Shown here: positions 1 through 6,206 of the stretch, in pieces
Layout of the letters: each line of letters starts with the position of its first letter
Position numbering within the stretch: position 1 is the stretch's first letter
Assembly: GCA_045546775.1 (NCBI GenBank)
Contig: JAZQDM010000014.1
Coordinates: 1-12,822 of the forward strand
Reading direction: 5' to 3'
Source: RGIG3002 sp045546775
Lineage (GTDB): Bacteria; Bacillota; Clostridia; Lachnospirales; Lachnospiraceae
Length of the DNA stretch: 12,822 bases
The notes under the pieces: generated by a model
What the model saw: only the letters and a program-made list of their open reading frames with translations
What the model was told of the DNA's origin: nothing
Databases searched by the model: none
Translations under genes and position numbers: made by a program

Positions 1-112
1 CTTTTTTAAAATCTTCTTTTGAATAATGCTCATATCTTATATTAAACTGATCAATTAATAGTGAACATATTAATTCAAGATATTCATCTATTGTCTTTTG
101 CTTATTTTTCAT
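1..112 (-). CDS. Unrecognised protein, N-terminal fragment (fourth gene of the mazF operon)
   Basis: An open frame starts with ATG at 110-112 on the minus strand and runs off the left edge after 37 codons. It begins MKNKQKTIDEYLELI and continues with a mixed charged and hydrophobic, helix-like stretch. A good ribosome site (AGGAG, within 113-130) precedes it, and it begins 24 bases after the stop of the HsdM-like gene, so it is very probably the fourth gene of the same transcript. I do not recognise the family, and 37 residues are too few to assign one. Its position next to HsdS- and HsdM-like genes makes an effector, nuclease or regulatory partner possible, but nothing in the fragment shows that. 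Confidence 0.6.
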   Translation of the reverse strand, partial: MKNKQKTIDEYLELICSLLIDQFNIRYEHYSKEDFKK

Positions 113-136
113 TTGCACCTTTCTCCTACATCACTG

Positions 137-1486
137 TTACATCCAACGACTTCTTATTTGGTCCAAATTATCATCTATATTTCTCAGGTCTTGAGCTAAT
201 CTTTTATACTCCATATTGTATTTTGAAACATTTACAACAACTATTGTCTCTTCTGGCTTTTGCAACACATATTGAGTTGTACATAAGTTAAAATCATTAT
301 CGGCAATTTCTTTAACCGATACATAATTCGCTACTCCCTCAATACATTCTTTGTTTCTATATAATTCTACAATTCTATTAATATTCTCTTCGCTTAATAT
401 TAACTGCTTCTTTTCTACCTTATGAAAGAAACTCTTTGCATTTATCATATATACAACATCATCTACTTTATTCTTTTTTAACAACAACAAAGCAGTCGAA
501 ACAGCTGTTGCTGGCATTAATCCTGAAGGAAATTCAATGACAGCATCAATATACTTATCACACACTAATTTTTCACGGATTCCGCCTGTTCGTCCTGATT
601 TAAACAACATTCCTGTTGGAACCAATACTGCTGCTAATCCATCTGTTTCGAGCTGTGCTAAAACATGTCTTAAGGCTAAACTTTCGCTATCTAAATCATC
701 ACCATAAAGCACTAAGTCCGTTTCTAAAACTGACTGTAAATAGTCCTTACTATACTTAGGCATAAATGGAGGTTCACATACTATTCTATCAAATTTGGGT
801 CCGTCTAATGGATTAAGCAACGAATCACCACATCTAATTGTACCTATTTTATTCCCTTTTAATAAGGTTACTATCGTAGCAATTGCAATCGTACTTGCAT
901 TCACATCTTGAATAAAAACAATACCTTTTTGATTTGCCACTTCATTAATCGACAAACCACATCCGCAAAATCCATCATACACAAACATACCTTCTTGACA
1001 TTCCAACAATCTTCCTTCCAATTTAGCAAGAGATGGATTTGTTGTAACTTCAGCAGTTGCTTTTCCACCTGAAACCGAGAATTTATATAAAATATTTTCA
1101 GCAATTTGATATAAGTCATCACTGCTTTCCACTTGAATTTCATTTACCGCATTAAATATTATTCTAACACTCTCTTCATCTGCTCTTTCAAGTAATCTAT
1201 GCATCTCATTAGAAATAACATTTTCGCCAATTTCCAATTCTCTTTCAACTTTAATAACATAGTCTGTAATATCCATAGCATACATCATTTTTCCATAAGT
1301 CAAAGCTAAATATCCTAGAGAAAATTTATCATCATATGATAAAAATGTCACATCGTCTTTATTATTTAATTCCACATACTTCAAAAACAAGGCACATAGC
1401 ATAACTTTATACAATTCAAATATTTCAAATCTACCACGCACTTTGCTTGCAACTACCCATAATTTATCAATAGATTTTTTATTCAT
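137..1486 (-). CDS. HsdM-like N6-adenine DNA methyltransferase homologue with EPPF in place of NPPF
   Basis: The 449-residue protein resembles the modification subunit (HsdM) of type I restriction systems. An N-terminal helical part (about 1-140) is followed by a methyltransferase fold. The SAM-binding motif I is a variant, YDGFCGCG at 170-177, with an acidic residue after the next strand (D194). The catalytic motif IV region reads KFDRIVCEPPF (231-241). After it come HsdM-typical segments: LRHVLAQLETDGLAAVLVP (272-290), IREKL (303-307), and DAVIEFPSGLMP (314-325). In active N6-adenine methylases motif IV is N/D/S-P-P-Y/F. Here Asn is replaced by Glu (codon GAA at 773-775), which needs at least two base changes from AAT or AAC. 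The protein may therefore bind SAM and DNA without normal catalysis. It overlaps the HsdS-like gene by 8 bp and has its own GGAGGG site at 1495-1500. No HsdR is visible. Confidence 0.85.
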   Translation of the reverse strand: MNKKSIDKLWVVASKVRGRFEIFELYKVMLCALFLKYVELNNKDDVTFLSYDDKFSLGYLALTYGKMMYAMDITDYVIKVERELEIGENVISNEMHRLLERADEESVRIIFNAVNEIQVESSDDLYQIAENILYKFSVSGGKATAEVTTNPSLAKLEGRLLECQEGMFVYDGFCGCGLSINEVANQKGIVFIQDVNASTIAIATIVTLLKGNKIGTIRCGDSLLNPLDGPKFDRIVCEPPFMPKYSKDYLQSVLETDLVLYGDDLDSESLALRHVLAQLETDGLAAVLVPTGMLFKSGRTGGIREKLVCDKYIDAVIEFPSGLMPATAVSTALLLLKKNKVDDVVYMINAKSFFHKVEKKQLILSEENINRIVELYRNKECIEGVANYVSVKEIADNDFNLCTTQYVLQKPEETIVVVNVSKYNMEYKRLAQDLRNIDDNLDQIRSRWM

Positions 1487-2063
1487 TATCTAGTCCCTCC
1501 TTGATACTTTCTAATACTATGCTTTCCATAAGCTTACTTTCTGTTTCAACCATCTCAAGAAGTACCGATTTCTTCTTTCCACTAAGCATATATGCTTCTC
1601 CAATATCTTTCATATCCTGTACAGATACCTTAGGAATTTCTAGTGCTCTTACATCTGTAATCTTAATCATAGGTCTATTAGAACCAACTACTTTAGCCAT
1701 AAGCTGATTTCGTACATAACTTGTATTAAGAAACGCTGACAAATACTTAGCATCTAACTGGCTATCTTTAGAAACCCTAATCGCTGCGCAAAAAGAAGGA
1801 ATTACAAATCCAACATTGTCAGCCGTCACATATGCAGCATCATATGGCGTTGATAATTTTATTACCACATCACCTTCCTTTGTATACTTATCATCGTCTA
1901 CGTCTTTTGAAAGTATTGCTTCTCCCAAACTTTCTTTAATAATAATCCCTTCAGAAATAGCCTTTGGAACTAAAACTTGTATTGTTTCACCTTGAATATT
2001 TTCATCCGTTACTCTAGTCATTATCTGTCCGGCTATTACACTCGCAATTTCATCTAACTTCAT
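1479..2063 (-). CDS. Half-length HsdS-like DNA specificity protein
   Basis: The 194-residue protein resembles one half of a type I restriction specificity subunit: a single target-recognition domain plus a C-terminal helix. Features typical of such domains are GDVVIKLSTP (64-73), a central FCAAIRV (91-97), YLSAFLNTSYVRNQL (107-121), and the closing LEIPKVSVQDM (141-151) that leads into a helix at about 160-190. Full HsdS proteins carry two such halves in roughly 400 residues, so this one would have to dimerise to read a two-part or symmetrical site. It starts 13 bases after the mazF stop, and its AGGAGG ribosome site begins inside that stop codon, suggesting coupled translation. Its end overlaps the HsdM-like start by 8 bp. 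Expected role (inference): giving DNA sequence specificity to the HsdM-like protein. The family call is fairly secure; which DNA it reads is unknown. Confidence 0.75.
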   Translation of the reverse strand: MKLDEIASVIAGQIMTRVTDENIQGETIQVLVPKAISEGIIIKESLGEAILSKDVDDDKYTKEGDVVIKLSTPYDAAYVTADNVGFVIPSFCAAIRVSKDSQLDAKYLSAFLNTSYVRNQLMAKVVGSNRPMIKITDVRALEIPKVSVQDMKDIGEAYMLSGKKKSVLLEMVETESKLMESIVLESIKEGLDNE

Positions 2064-2076
2064 GTTATGTTTCCTC

Positions 2077-2415
2077 CTACATAGCCAATTGAATTTCTAT
2101 GGCATTTTTAATCTGTTTTTCATACATGGTTTGTTTGATACTACCCAATTTTTTCGTCAAACTAGTCCTATTTATAGATGTAATCTGCTCTACCAAAGCT
2201 ATGCTCGGTTTTTCCAATCCACAACTATTCATATAAACATGTGTTGGTAATCTTTTCTTTCCCAACTTGCTTGTCATTGGAATAATTGTAATGACCGGTG
2301 AAAACTCGTTTGCCTTATCATTTGAAACAATTAGAACAGGTCTAACACCCGACTGCAAACTACCCTCAGAATCTGTATTTAACGTAGCCATATAAATATC
2401 ACCAATTTTACACAT
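2077..2415 (-). CDS. mazF: MazF/PemK family endoribonuclease toxin
   Basis: The 112-residue length is normal for MazF. The protein shows GDIYMATL (5-12), SGVRPVLIVSND (22-33), IPMTSK (45-50), LPTHV (56-60) and ALVEQI (73-78). Arg25 and Thr48 fall at the same positions as the catalytic Arg and Thr of Bacillus subtilis MazF, so the active site looks intact. MazF enzymes cut single-stranded mRNA at short sequence motifs and stop growth when free of antitoxin. It is the first gene of the operon, with a consensus AAGGAGGT site at 2423-2430 and a good promoter further upstream. Unusually, no MazE-like antitoxin gene precedes it; an HsdS-like and an HsdM-like gene follow. The antitoxin may be a later gene, one of those two proteins, or located elsewhere. 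The toxin family call is strong; its control is unknown. Confidence 0.92.
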   Translation of the reverse strand: MCKIGDIYMATLNTDSEGSLQSGVRPVLIVSNDKANEFSPVITIIPMTSKLGKKRLPTHVYMNSCGLEKPSIALVEQITSINRTSLTKKLGSIKQTMYEKQIKNAIEIQLAM

Positions 2416-2498
2416 TTATTATACCTCCTTATTGCATTCTTGTAAAGTTTGTTTCTGTATTCGATTTGAAATACTTTGTACGTACTTGTTGCATTTAC

Positions 2499-2527
2499 AA
2501 AATATCATATTATATTAGTTATGTCAA
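2499..2527 (-). promoter_or_regulatory. Promoter of the mazF operon
   Basis: On the minus strand a perfect -35 TTGACA (2522-2527) is followed after 17 bases by an extended -10, TGaTATTTT (hexamer 2499-2504, TG at 2506-2507). The predicted start near 2492 gives a leader of about 77 nt. The promoter lies in an AT-rich imperfect inverted repeat (AAAATAGTAT against ATATGATATTTT), a possible operator for autoregulation. The leader also holds the palindrome GTACGTAC (2478-2485) and a small hairpin (2457-2474). Confidence 0.7.
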
Positions 2528-2680
2528 TACTATTTTACGTTTTTGAATGAAATATATTGCACGTTCAGCATTTTGGTACAGTTAGTGTAATAAATCTTCT
2601 TATACAACTCATATACAAAAAACCAACATTCCTCAGTTTCGCACCCTCACCACACCCCGACTCACAAAAATTCTCCACAC
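2528..2680. other. Non-coding stretch between the prfA terminator and the mazF promoter
   Basis: The stretch from 2416 to 2782 has no gene. Its ends hold the mazF leader and promoter and the prfA terminator. The middle part (2528-2680) is AT-rich, shows no convincing open frame on either strand, and has no tRNA-like sequence, insertion-sequence end or direct repeat that I can see. It probably contains the boundary between the accessory operon and the conserved chromosome. Confidence 0.5.
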
Positions 2681-2722
2681 AAAAAATGCTTCACCTCAAC
2701 TGTTTAAAGTCAAGGTAAAGCA
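2681..2722 (-). terminator. Rho-independent terminator after prfA
   Basis: In minus-strand RNA a 15-bp stem (arms 2708-2722 and 2687-2701, including a few G-U pairs) closes a 6-nt loop and is followed directly by six U (2681-2686). It lies about 60 nt past the prfA stop and ends the rpmE-DUF1385-prmC-prfA transcript, insulating it from the mazF operon transcribed in the same direction. Confidence 0.9.
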
Positions 2723-2782
2723 CTTAAATTTTACAACTAAATTTACATTTTTTCTTCTCAGCGATTTCTCGCCTCATCTGAC

Positions 2783-3859
2783 CTAGTTCTCATTCATCTT
2801 CGCCAACTTAGCACTTTGGTCAGCTGCGATGCATGCGTCGATGATTTCCTGAATATCACCATTCATGATTTTATCTAACTTATACAAAGTCAGGTTGATG
2901 CGGTGGTCGGTTACACGGCCCTGAGGGAAGTTGTATGTTCTGATTTTTTCAGAACGGTCACCAGTACCAATCTGGCTTCTGCGCAACTCTGCTTCCGCAT
3001 CATGCGCTTTTTGCATTTCTAAGTCGTACAGCTTTGCACGAAGGAGTGCAAATGCTTTTGCTTTGTTTTGCAACTGTGATTTTTCAGTCTGGCTGTATAC
3101 GACAATACCTGTCGGGTAGTGGGTAAGACGTACTGCGGAGTCGGTTGTGTTAACACATTGTCCACCATTTCCGGATGCCCTCATTACGTCAATTCGGATG
3201 TCTTTGTCCTCGATTACGATATCCACGTCATCTTCTACTTCCGGCATAACTGCCACACTGATGGTAGATGTATGGATACGTCCGCCGGACTCTGTTTCCG
3301 GCACACGCTGCACACGGTGTACACCACTTTCGTATTTCATTTTGGAATATGCACCCTGACCGGAAATGACAAAGTTTACTTCTTTCATACCGCCGATACC
3401 GATTTCATCCGCATTCAAAAGCTCCACTTTCCAGCGGTTGCCTTCTGCGTAATGCACGTACATACGATATACTTCTGCTGCAAACAATGCCGCTTCGTCA
3501 CCGCCTGCGCCTGCACGGATTTCCACGATAACGTTTTTGTCATCGTTCGGGTCTTTCGGAAGCAACAAAATCTTCAATTCCTGCTCCAACTCTTCTACGC
3601 GTTTCTTTGCATCAGAGAGTTCTTCTTTTAACATTTCTTTCATATCGGCATCGGATTCTTCTTCTAACATAAGAAGACTGTCCTCGATGTCCTGTTTGCT
3701 TTTTTTGTATTCTTTGTATGCATTTACGATTGGTGTAAGGTCGCTTTGCTCCTTCATCAACATACGAAAGCGTTCCTGATTGTTCGCTACAGTCGGCTCG
3801 CCGAGCTCACCCATAATTTCTTCATAACGAATCAACAAATCTTCCAATTTATCAAACAT
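2783..3859 (-). CDS. prfA: Peptide chain release factor 1 (RF1)
   Basis: RF1 recognises UAA and UAG stop codons on the ribosome and triggers release of the finished protein. The 358-residue length is normal. The stop-codon reading loop appears as RVPETES (185-191), with PET (187-189) as the P-x-T tripeptide that marks RF1 rather than RF2. The catalytic GGQ (232-234) lies in RASGNGGQCVNTTDSAVR. The N-terminal domain (1-100) is charged and helical. The start has an AGGAG site at 3864-3868. The gene is last in its operon, 97 bases after prmC, whose product methylates Gln234. A compact hairpin sits upstream of its ribosome site. Nothing unusual is seen in the protein itself. Confidence 0.98.
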   Translation of the reverse strand: MFDKLEDLLIRYEEIMGELGEPTVANNQERFRMLMKEQSDLTPIVNAYKEYKKSKQDIEDSLLMLEEESDADMKEMLKEELSDAKKRVEELEQELKILLLPKDPNDDKNVIVEIRAGAGGDEAALFAAEVYRMYVHYAEGNRWKVELLNADEIGIGGMKEVNFVISGQGAYSKMKYESGVHRVQRVPETESGGRIHTSTISVAVMPEVEDDVDIVIEDKDIRIDVMRASGNGGQCVNTTDSAVRLTHYPTGIVVYSQTEKSQLQNKAKAFALLRAKLYDLEMQKAHDAEAELRRSQIGTGDRSEKIRTYNFPQGRVTDHRINLTLYKLDKIMNGDIQEIIDACIAADQSAKLAKMNEN

Positions 3860-3874
3860 CTTTCTCCTCTTTCT

Positions 3875-3888
3875 GCCGGCTTCCCGGC
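3875..3888 (-). promoter_or_regulatory. Small GC-rich hairpin in the prfA leader
   Basis: The minus strand reads GCCGG-GAAG-CCGGC, a perfect 5-bp stem with a 4-nt loop, just upstream of the prfA Shine-Dalgarno sequence in the 97-nt prmC-prfA gap. It has no U-tract, so it is not a terminator. It may be an RNA-processing or stability element, or without function. Confidence 0.4.
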
Positions 3889-3958
3889 GTATCCCAAATT
3901 CAAGTACTCTTACTTCACGCGCTGCCTGTCGACCTCATTCGTCCCGGCAAACTTTAAA

Positions 3959-4792
3959 CTACGGCAAATAAGTCCCGCAAACAACACGGTCAAGACCTGC
4001 CAAATCTTTGATTGTCTCTATTTCTTTAAAACCGGCCGCCTGCATAAGCTCTGTCACATCGTTTGCCTGTTCGCATCCGATTTCAAAGAAAAGCTGACCG
4101 CCACGATGCAGGAACGAACCAACCTGCTTTACAATCTCTCTATAAAAATACAATCCATCTTCCATGCCGTCAAGAGCATTTAACGGCTCATGAGCACGCA
4201 CCTCTTCCATGAGTGTCGGTATGACAGCCGATGGAATATACGGCGGATTAGAAACAATGATATCAAATTTTCCTTCCACCTTTTCAAAAAGGTCGCTCTG
4301 TATAAACTGTGCATTTTTCGCTAATCTGCGATTATTTTCCCGAGCCACGTCAAGCGCCTTTTCGGAAATATCAGCCCCAACGCCTTCGCAGTCGTTTGTA
4401 TATTGCAGCAGACTTAACAAAATGCATCCGGAACCGGTACACATATCCAAAATACGCATTCCGTCATGCACATAGCGAAGTGCTTCTTCCACAAGAATTT
4501 CCGTGTCCTGTCTCGGCACAAGCACATGCTCATTTACCAAAAAGGTAAGTCCCATAAAATCCTGTTCACCGGTAATGTGCTGCAACGGAATACGGCTTTC
4601 TCTTTTTGCAATGCACTGCTCATACTGCGCCTGCTTTTCTTCGTCTACTTCCTGCTCGCCGTGGACAAGCAATGTATTGCGGTCGGTACCGCAAACATAT
4701 TCCAACAAAAGTCTGGCATCCAAATCCGCTTCTTCCACACCTGCTGCCCGCAAGCGTTCGCGGCCTGCCTCGTACAATTTTTTATATTCCAT
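3959..4792 (-). CDS. prmC: Peptide chain release factor N5-glutamine methyltransferase
   Basis: PrmC transfers a methyl group from SAM to the glutamine of the GGQ motif in RF1 and RF2, which raises their release activity. The 277-residue protein has a small helical N-terminal substrate-binding domain (1-70), the family signature QHITGEQDF (71-79), the SAM-binding motif LDMCTGSGC (115-123), and the catalytic SNPPYIP (181-187), followed by HEPLNALDG (201-209). All key residues are present, which contrasts with the EPPF motif of the methylase homologue at the left end of the window. The start at 4792 lies 7 bases after the DUF1385 stop, and its ribosome site overlaps the end of that gene, so translation is probably coupled. 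The substrate gene prfA follows. Confidence 0.97.
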   Translation of the reverse strand: MEYKKLYEAGRERLRAAGVEEADLDARLLLEYVCGTDRNTLLVHGEQEVDEEKQAQYEQCIAKRESRIPLQHITGEQDFMGLTFLVNEHVLVPRQDTEILVEEALRYVHDGMRILDMCTGSGCILLSLLQYTNDCEGVGADISEKALDVARENNRRLAKNAQFIQSDLFEKVEGKFDIIVSNPPYIPSAVIPTLMEEVRAHEPLNALDGMEDGLYFYREIVKQVGSFLHRGGQLFFEIGCEQANDVTELMQAAGFKEIETIKDLAGLDRVVCGTYLP

Positions 4793-4799
4793 AATTGTC

Positions 4800-5801
4800 C
4801 TATTCCTCGTCCTCTATTTCAATAGGACCGTCTACGAGCCATGTATCATCCACTTCGTAACCGAATTCATCAAACAAATACTGTTTCCAGTCAAACACAG
4901 CTTCCACCGCTTTGATAGCAACTTCTACCATGCCTTCGTCCGGCTCTTTTGTTGTCAATCTCTGAAGCAACATACCCGGTGCCGACAAAATACGTACAAT
5001 GATATTGTTGCTGCGACCTGCCAGACGGATAATTTCATAAGAAATACCTGCAATAACCGGAATGAGTAAAATACGCACAATCACTTTGTACAAAGGATTT
5101 TGAATTCGGATAAAGAAAAACAGCACAACACTGACAAACATAACGAACAACATAAAGCTCGTTCCGCATCTTTTGTGAAGTCTTGAACTACGCATCACGT
5201 TTTTTACCGTAAGCGGACGTCCTTTTTCAATACAGTTGATGCATTTGTGTTCCGCACCATGATACATATACACGCGTTTGATATCCTGCATCAGGGAAAT
5301 GCCTACTACATACAACAGGAAAATCAAAATACGCAGAATTCCTTCAATGATAGCCATCAAAGATTCGTTGCGCACAAAATCTTTTAACAGATAAGATAAA
5401 AAGTAGGGCAACACAATAAAAATTCCGACAGCCAGTATGACTGCCAAAACGGTTGTCAAGCCCATCAATACTTTCTCGGCATTGCCATGAAAAAGTTTAT
5501 TAAAAAGCTTATCTGTCTTTGTCTCTTTTCCGTCTTCCTCTTCATAAAAAGATGCAGAGTAATTTAATGTTTTGGAACCAAGGCTGAAGGAATCAATAAA
5601 ATTGAAAATTCCTCTCACAAACGGAATCTTTGTCAATTTACTGTCCGCCATAATACCTCTGTGGACACCAAGTTCCACTTCCACTTCACCGTCAGGCTTA
5701 CGCACTGCCACTGCGTACTGGTCTTTGTTCTTCATCATAATGCCTTCTAAAACAGCCTGACCGCCAATTCCCGAATATCGGTTTCCTTTATTTTTTCTCA
5801 T
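4800..5801 (-). CDS. DUF1385 family membrane protein
   Basis: The 333-residue protein matches DUF1385, a family of unknown function. Conserved segments are GIGGQAVLEGIMMKNKD (11-27), HGAEHKCINC (181-190) and RLHKRCGTSF (207-216); the clustered His, Glu and Cys residues could bind a metal. Four hydrophobic segments look like membrane helices: about 111-135, 148-171, 215-233 and 240-256. The acidic C terminus (about 310-333) should be soluble. The gene lies between rpmE and prmC, a placement common in Clostridia, which hints at a link to translation or ribosome quality control, but no reaction is known. The start at 5801 is supported by AGAGGT (5807-5812). A terminator between rpmE and this gene means its transcription depends on readthrough or on a promoter I did not find. 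Confidence 0.9.
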   Translation of the reverse strand: MRKNKGNRYSGIGGQAVLEGIMMKNKDQYAVAVRKPDGEVEVELGVHRGIMADSKLTKIPFVRGIFNFIDSFSLGSKTLNYSASFYEEEDGKETKTDKLFNKLFHGNAEKVLMGLTTVLAVILAVGIFIVLPYFLSYLLKDFVRNESLMAIIEGILRILIFLLYVVGISLMQDIKRVYMYHGAEHKCINCIEKGRPLTVKNVMRSSRLHKRCGTSFMLFVMFVSVVLFFFIRIQNPLYKVIVRILLIPVIAGISYEIIRLAGRSNNIIVRILSAPGMLLQRLTTKEPDEGMVEVAIKAVEAVFDWKQYLFDEFGYEVDDTWLVDGPIEIEDEE

Positions 5802-5822
5802 ACTATACCTCTATGTTCAAAT

Positions 5823-5857
5823 GAAAAAAGAAGGTTGAGATGTAACACCTCAACCTT
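5823..5857 (-). terminator. Terminator or attenuator between rpmE and the DUF1385 gene
   Basis: A perfect 9-bp stem on the minus strand (AAGGTTGAG at 5849-5857 in complement, CTCAACCTT at 5831-5839 in complement) with a 9-nt loop is followed by CTTTTTTC (5823-5830). It starts 11 bases after the rpmE stop and ends about 20 bases before the next start codon. It should end most rpmE transcripts and let only part of the transcription reach DUF1385, prmC and prfA. Confidence 0.85.
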
Positions 5858-5867
5858 GCTAAAAATC

Positions 5868-6074
5868 CTATTTGCTTGCCACACCGTATTTTTTGTTGAA
5901 CTTGTCAATACGTCCGTCAGCTCTTGCAGATTTCTGCTGACCTGTGTAGAAAGAATGACATTTAGAACAAACTTCTACGTGGATTTCCGGTTTTGTAGAA
6001 CCTGTTACAAAAGTGTTACCACAGTTGCAAGTTACAGTTGCCTGATAGTACTCAGGATGGATTCCTTCTCTCAT
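5868..6074 (-). CDS. rpmE: 50S ribosomal protein L31 (zinc-binding form)
   Basis: L31 bridges the large and small ribosomal subunits. The 68-residue protein starts MREGIHPEYY and contains CNCGN and CSKCH, the four-cysteine, zinc-binding type of L31. Some bacteria also have a cysteine-free paralogue for zinc starvation, which this is not. I chose ATG at 6072-6074. An in-frame GTG three codons earlier (6081-6083) is part of the GAGAGGTG Shine-Dalgarno sequence and is better spaced as a ribosome site than as a start. The gene has its own promoter and hairpin leader and is followed by its own terminator, consistent with independent, possibly autogenous, control. Confidence 0.97.
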   Translation of the reverse strand: MREGIHPEYYQATVTCNCGNTFVTGSTKPEIHVEVCSKCHSFYTGQQKSARADGRIDKFNKKYGVASK

Positions 6075-6138
6075 GATTTTCACCTCTCTATAATCATCGT
6101 TACTCAGTTATGTTCTCATCCACTTGCTTTAAAAGCAC

Positions 6139-6161
6139 CTGCCTGTATTTTCCACAGACAG
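6139..6161 (-). promoter_or_regulatory. Hairpin in the rpmE leader, candidate L31 autoregulatory element
   Basis: The predicted rpmE transcript begins almost at an 8-bp stem (CTGTCTGT with ACAGGCAG, one G-U pair) around the 7-nt loop GGAAAAT. A smaller TGCTTT/AAAGCA palindrome follows downstream. L31 leader RNAs are known in Firmicutes, so binding of L31 to this structure is plausible. I could not compare it with the published consensus. Confidence 0.5.
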
Positions 6162-6168
6162 CTTAGTC

Positions 6169-6197
6169 ATTGTAGCATAACTTTGCGTCGTATGCAA
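6169..6197 (-). promoter_or_regulatory. Promoter of rpmE
   Basis: Minus strand: TTGCAT (6192-6197), a 17-base spacer, then TACAAT (6169-6174) preceded by TG to give an extended -10 (TGCTACAAT). The predicted start is near 6162, giving a leader of about 88 nt. It begins only about 10 bases past the rho stop, and no terminator separates rho from it, so rho transcripts may also read into rpmE. Confidence 0.8.
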
Positions 6198-6206
6198 GTA
6201 CTTCTT

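Noticed and set aside
137..2063. A complete type I restriction-modification system
   Set aside because: No HsdR is present in the window, HsdS is half-length, and the methylase motif IV is altered. It could only be complete if HsdR lies beyond base 1, and the fragment there is not recognisable as HsdR.
3119..3631. A 170-codon plus-strand open frame opposite prfA
   Set aside because: It is antisense to a clear RF1 gene, lacks a ribosome site, and gives a His- and Cys-rich low-quality translation.
4503..5069. A 188-codon plus-strand open frame opposite prmC and DUF1385
   Set aside because: It crosses two well-supported genes on the other strand and has no domain or ribosome site.
6075..6083. 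GTG at 6081-6083 as the start of rpmE, adding three residues
   Set aside because: The GTG is part of the Shine-Dalgarno sequence, and L31 proteins normally start at the MREGIHP methionine.
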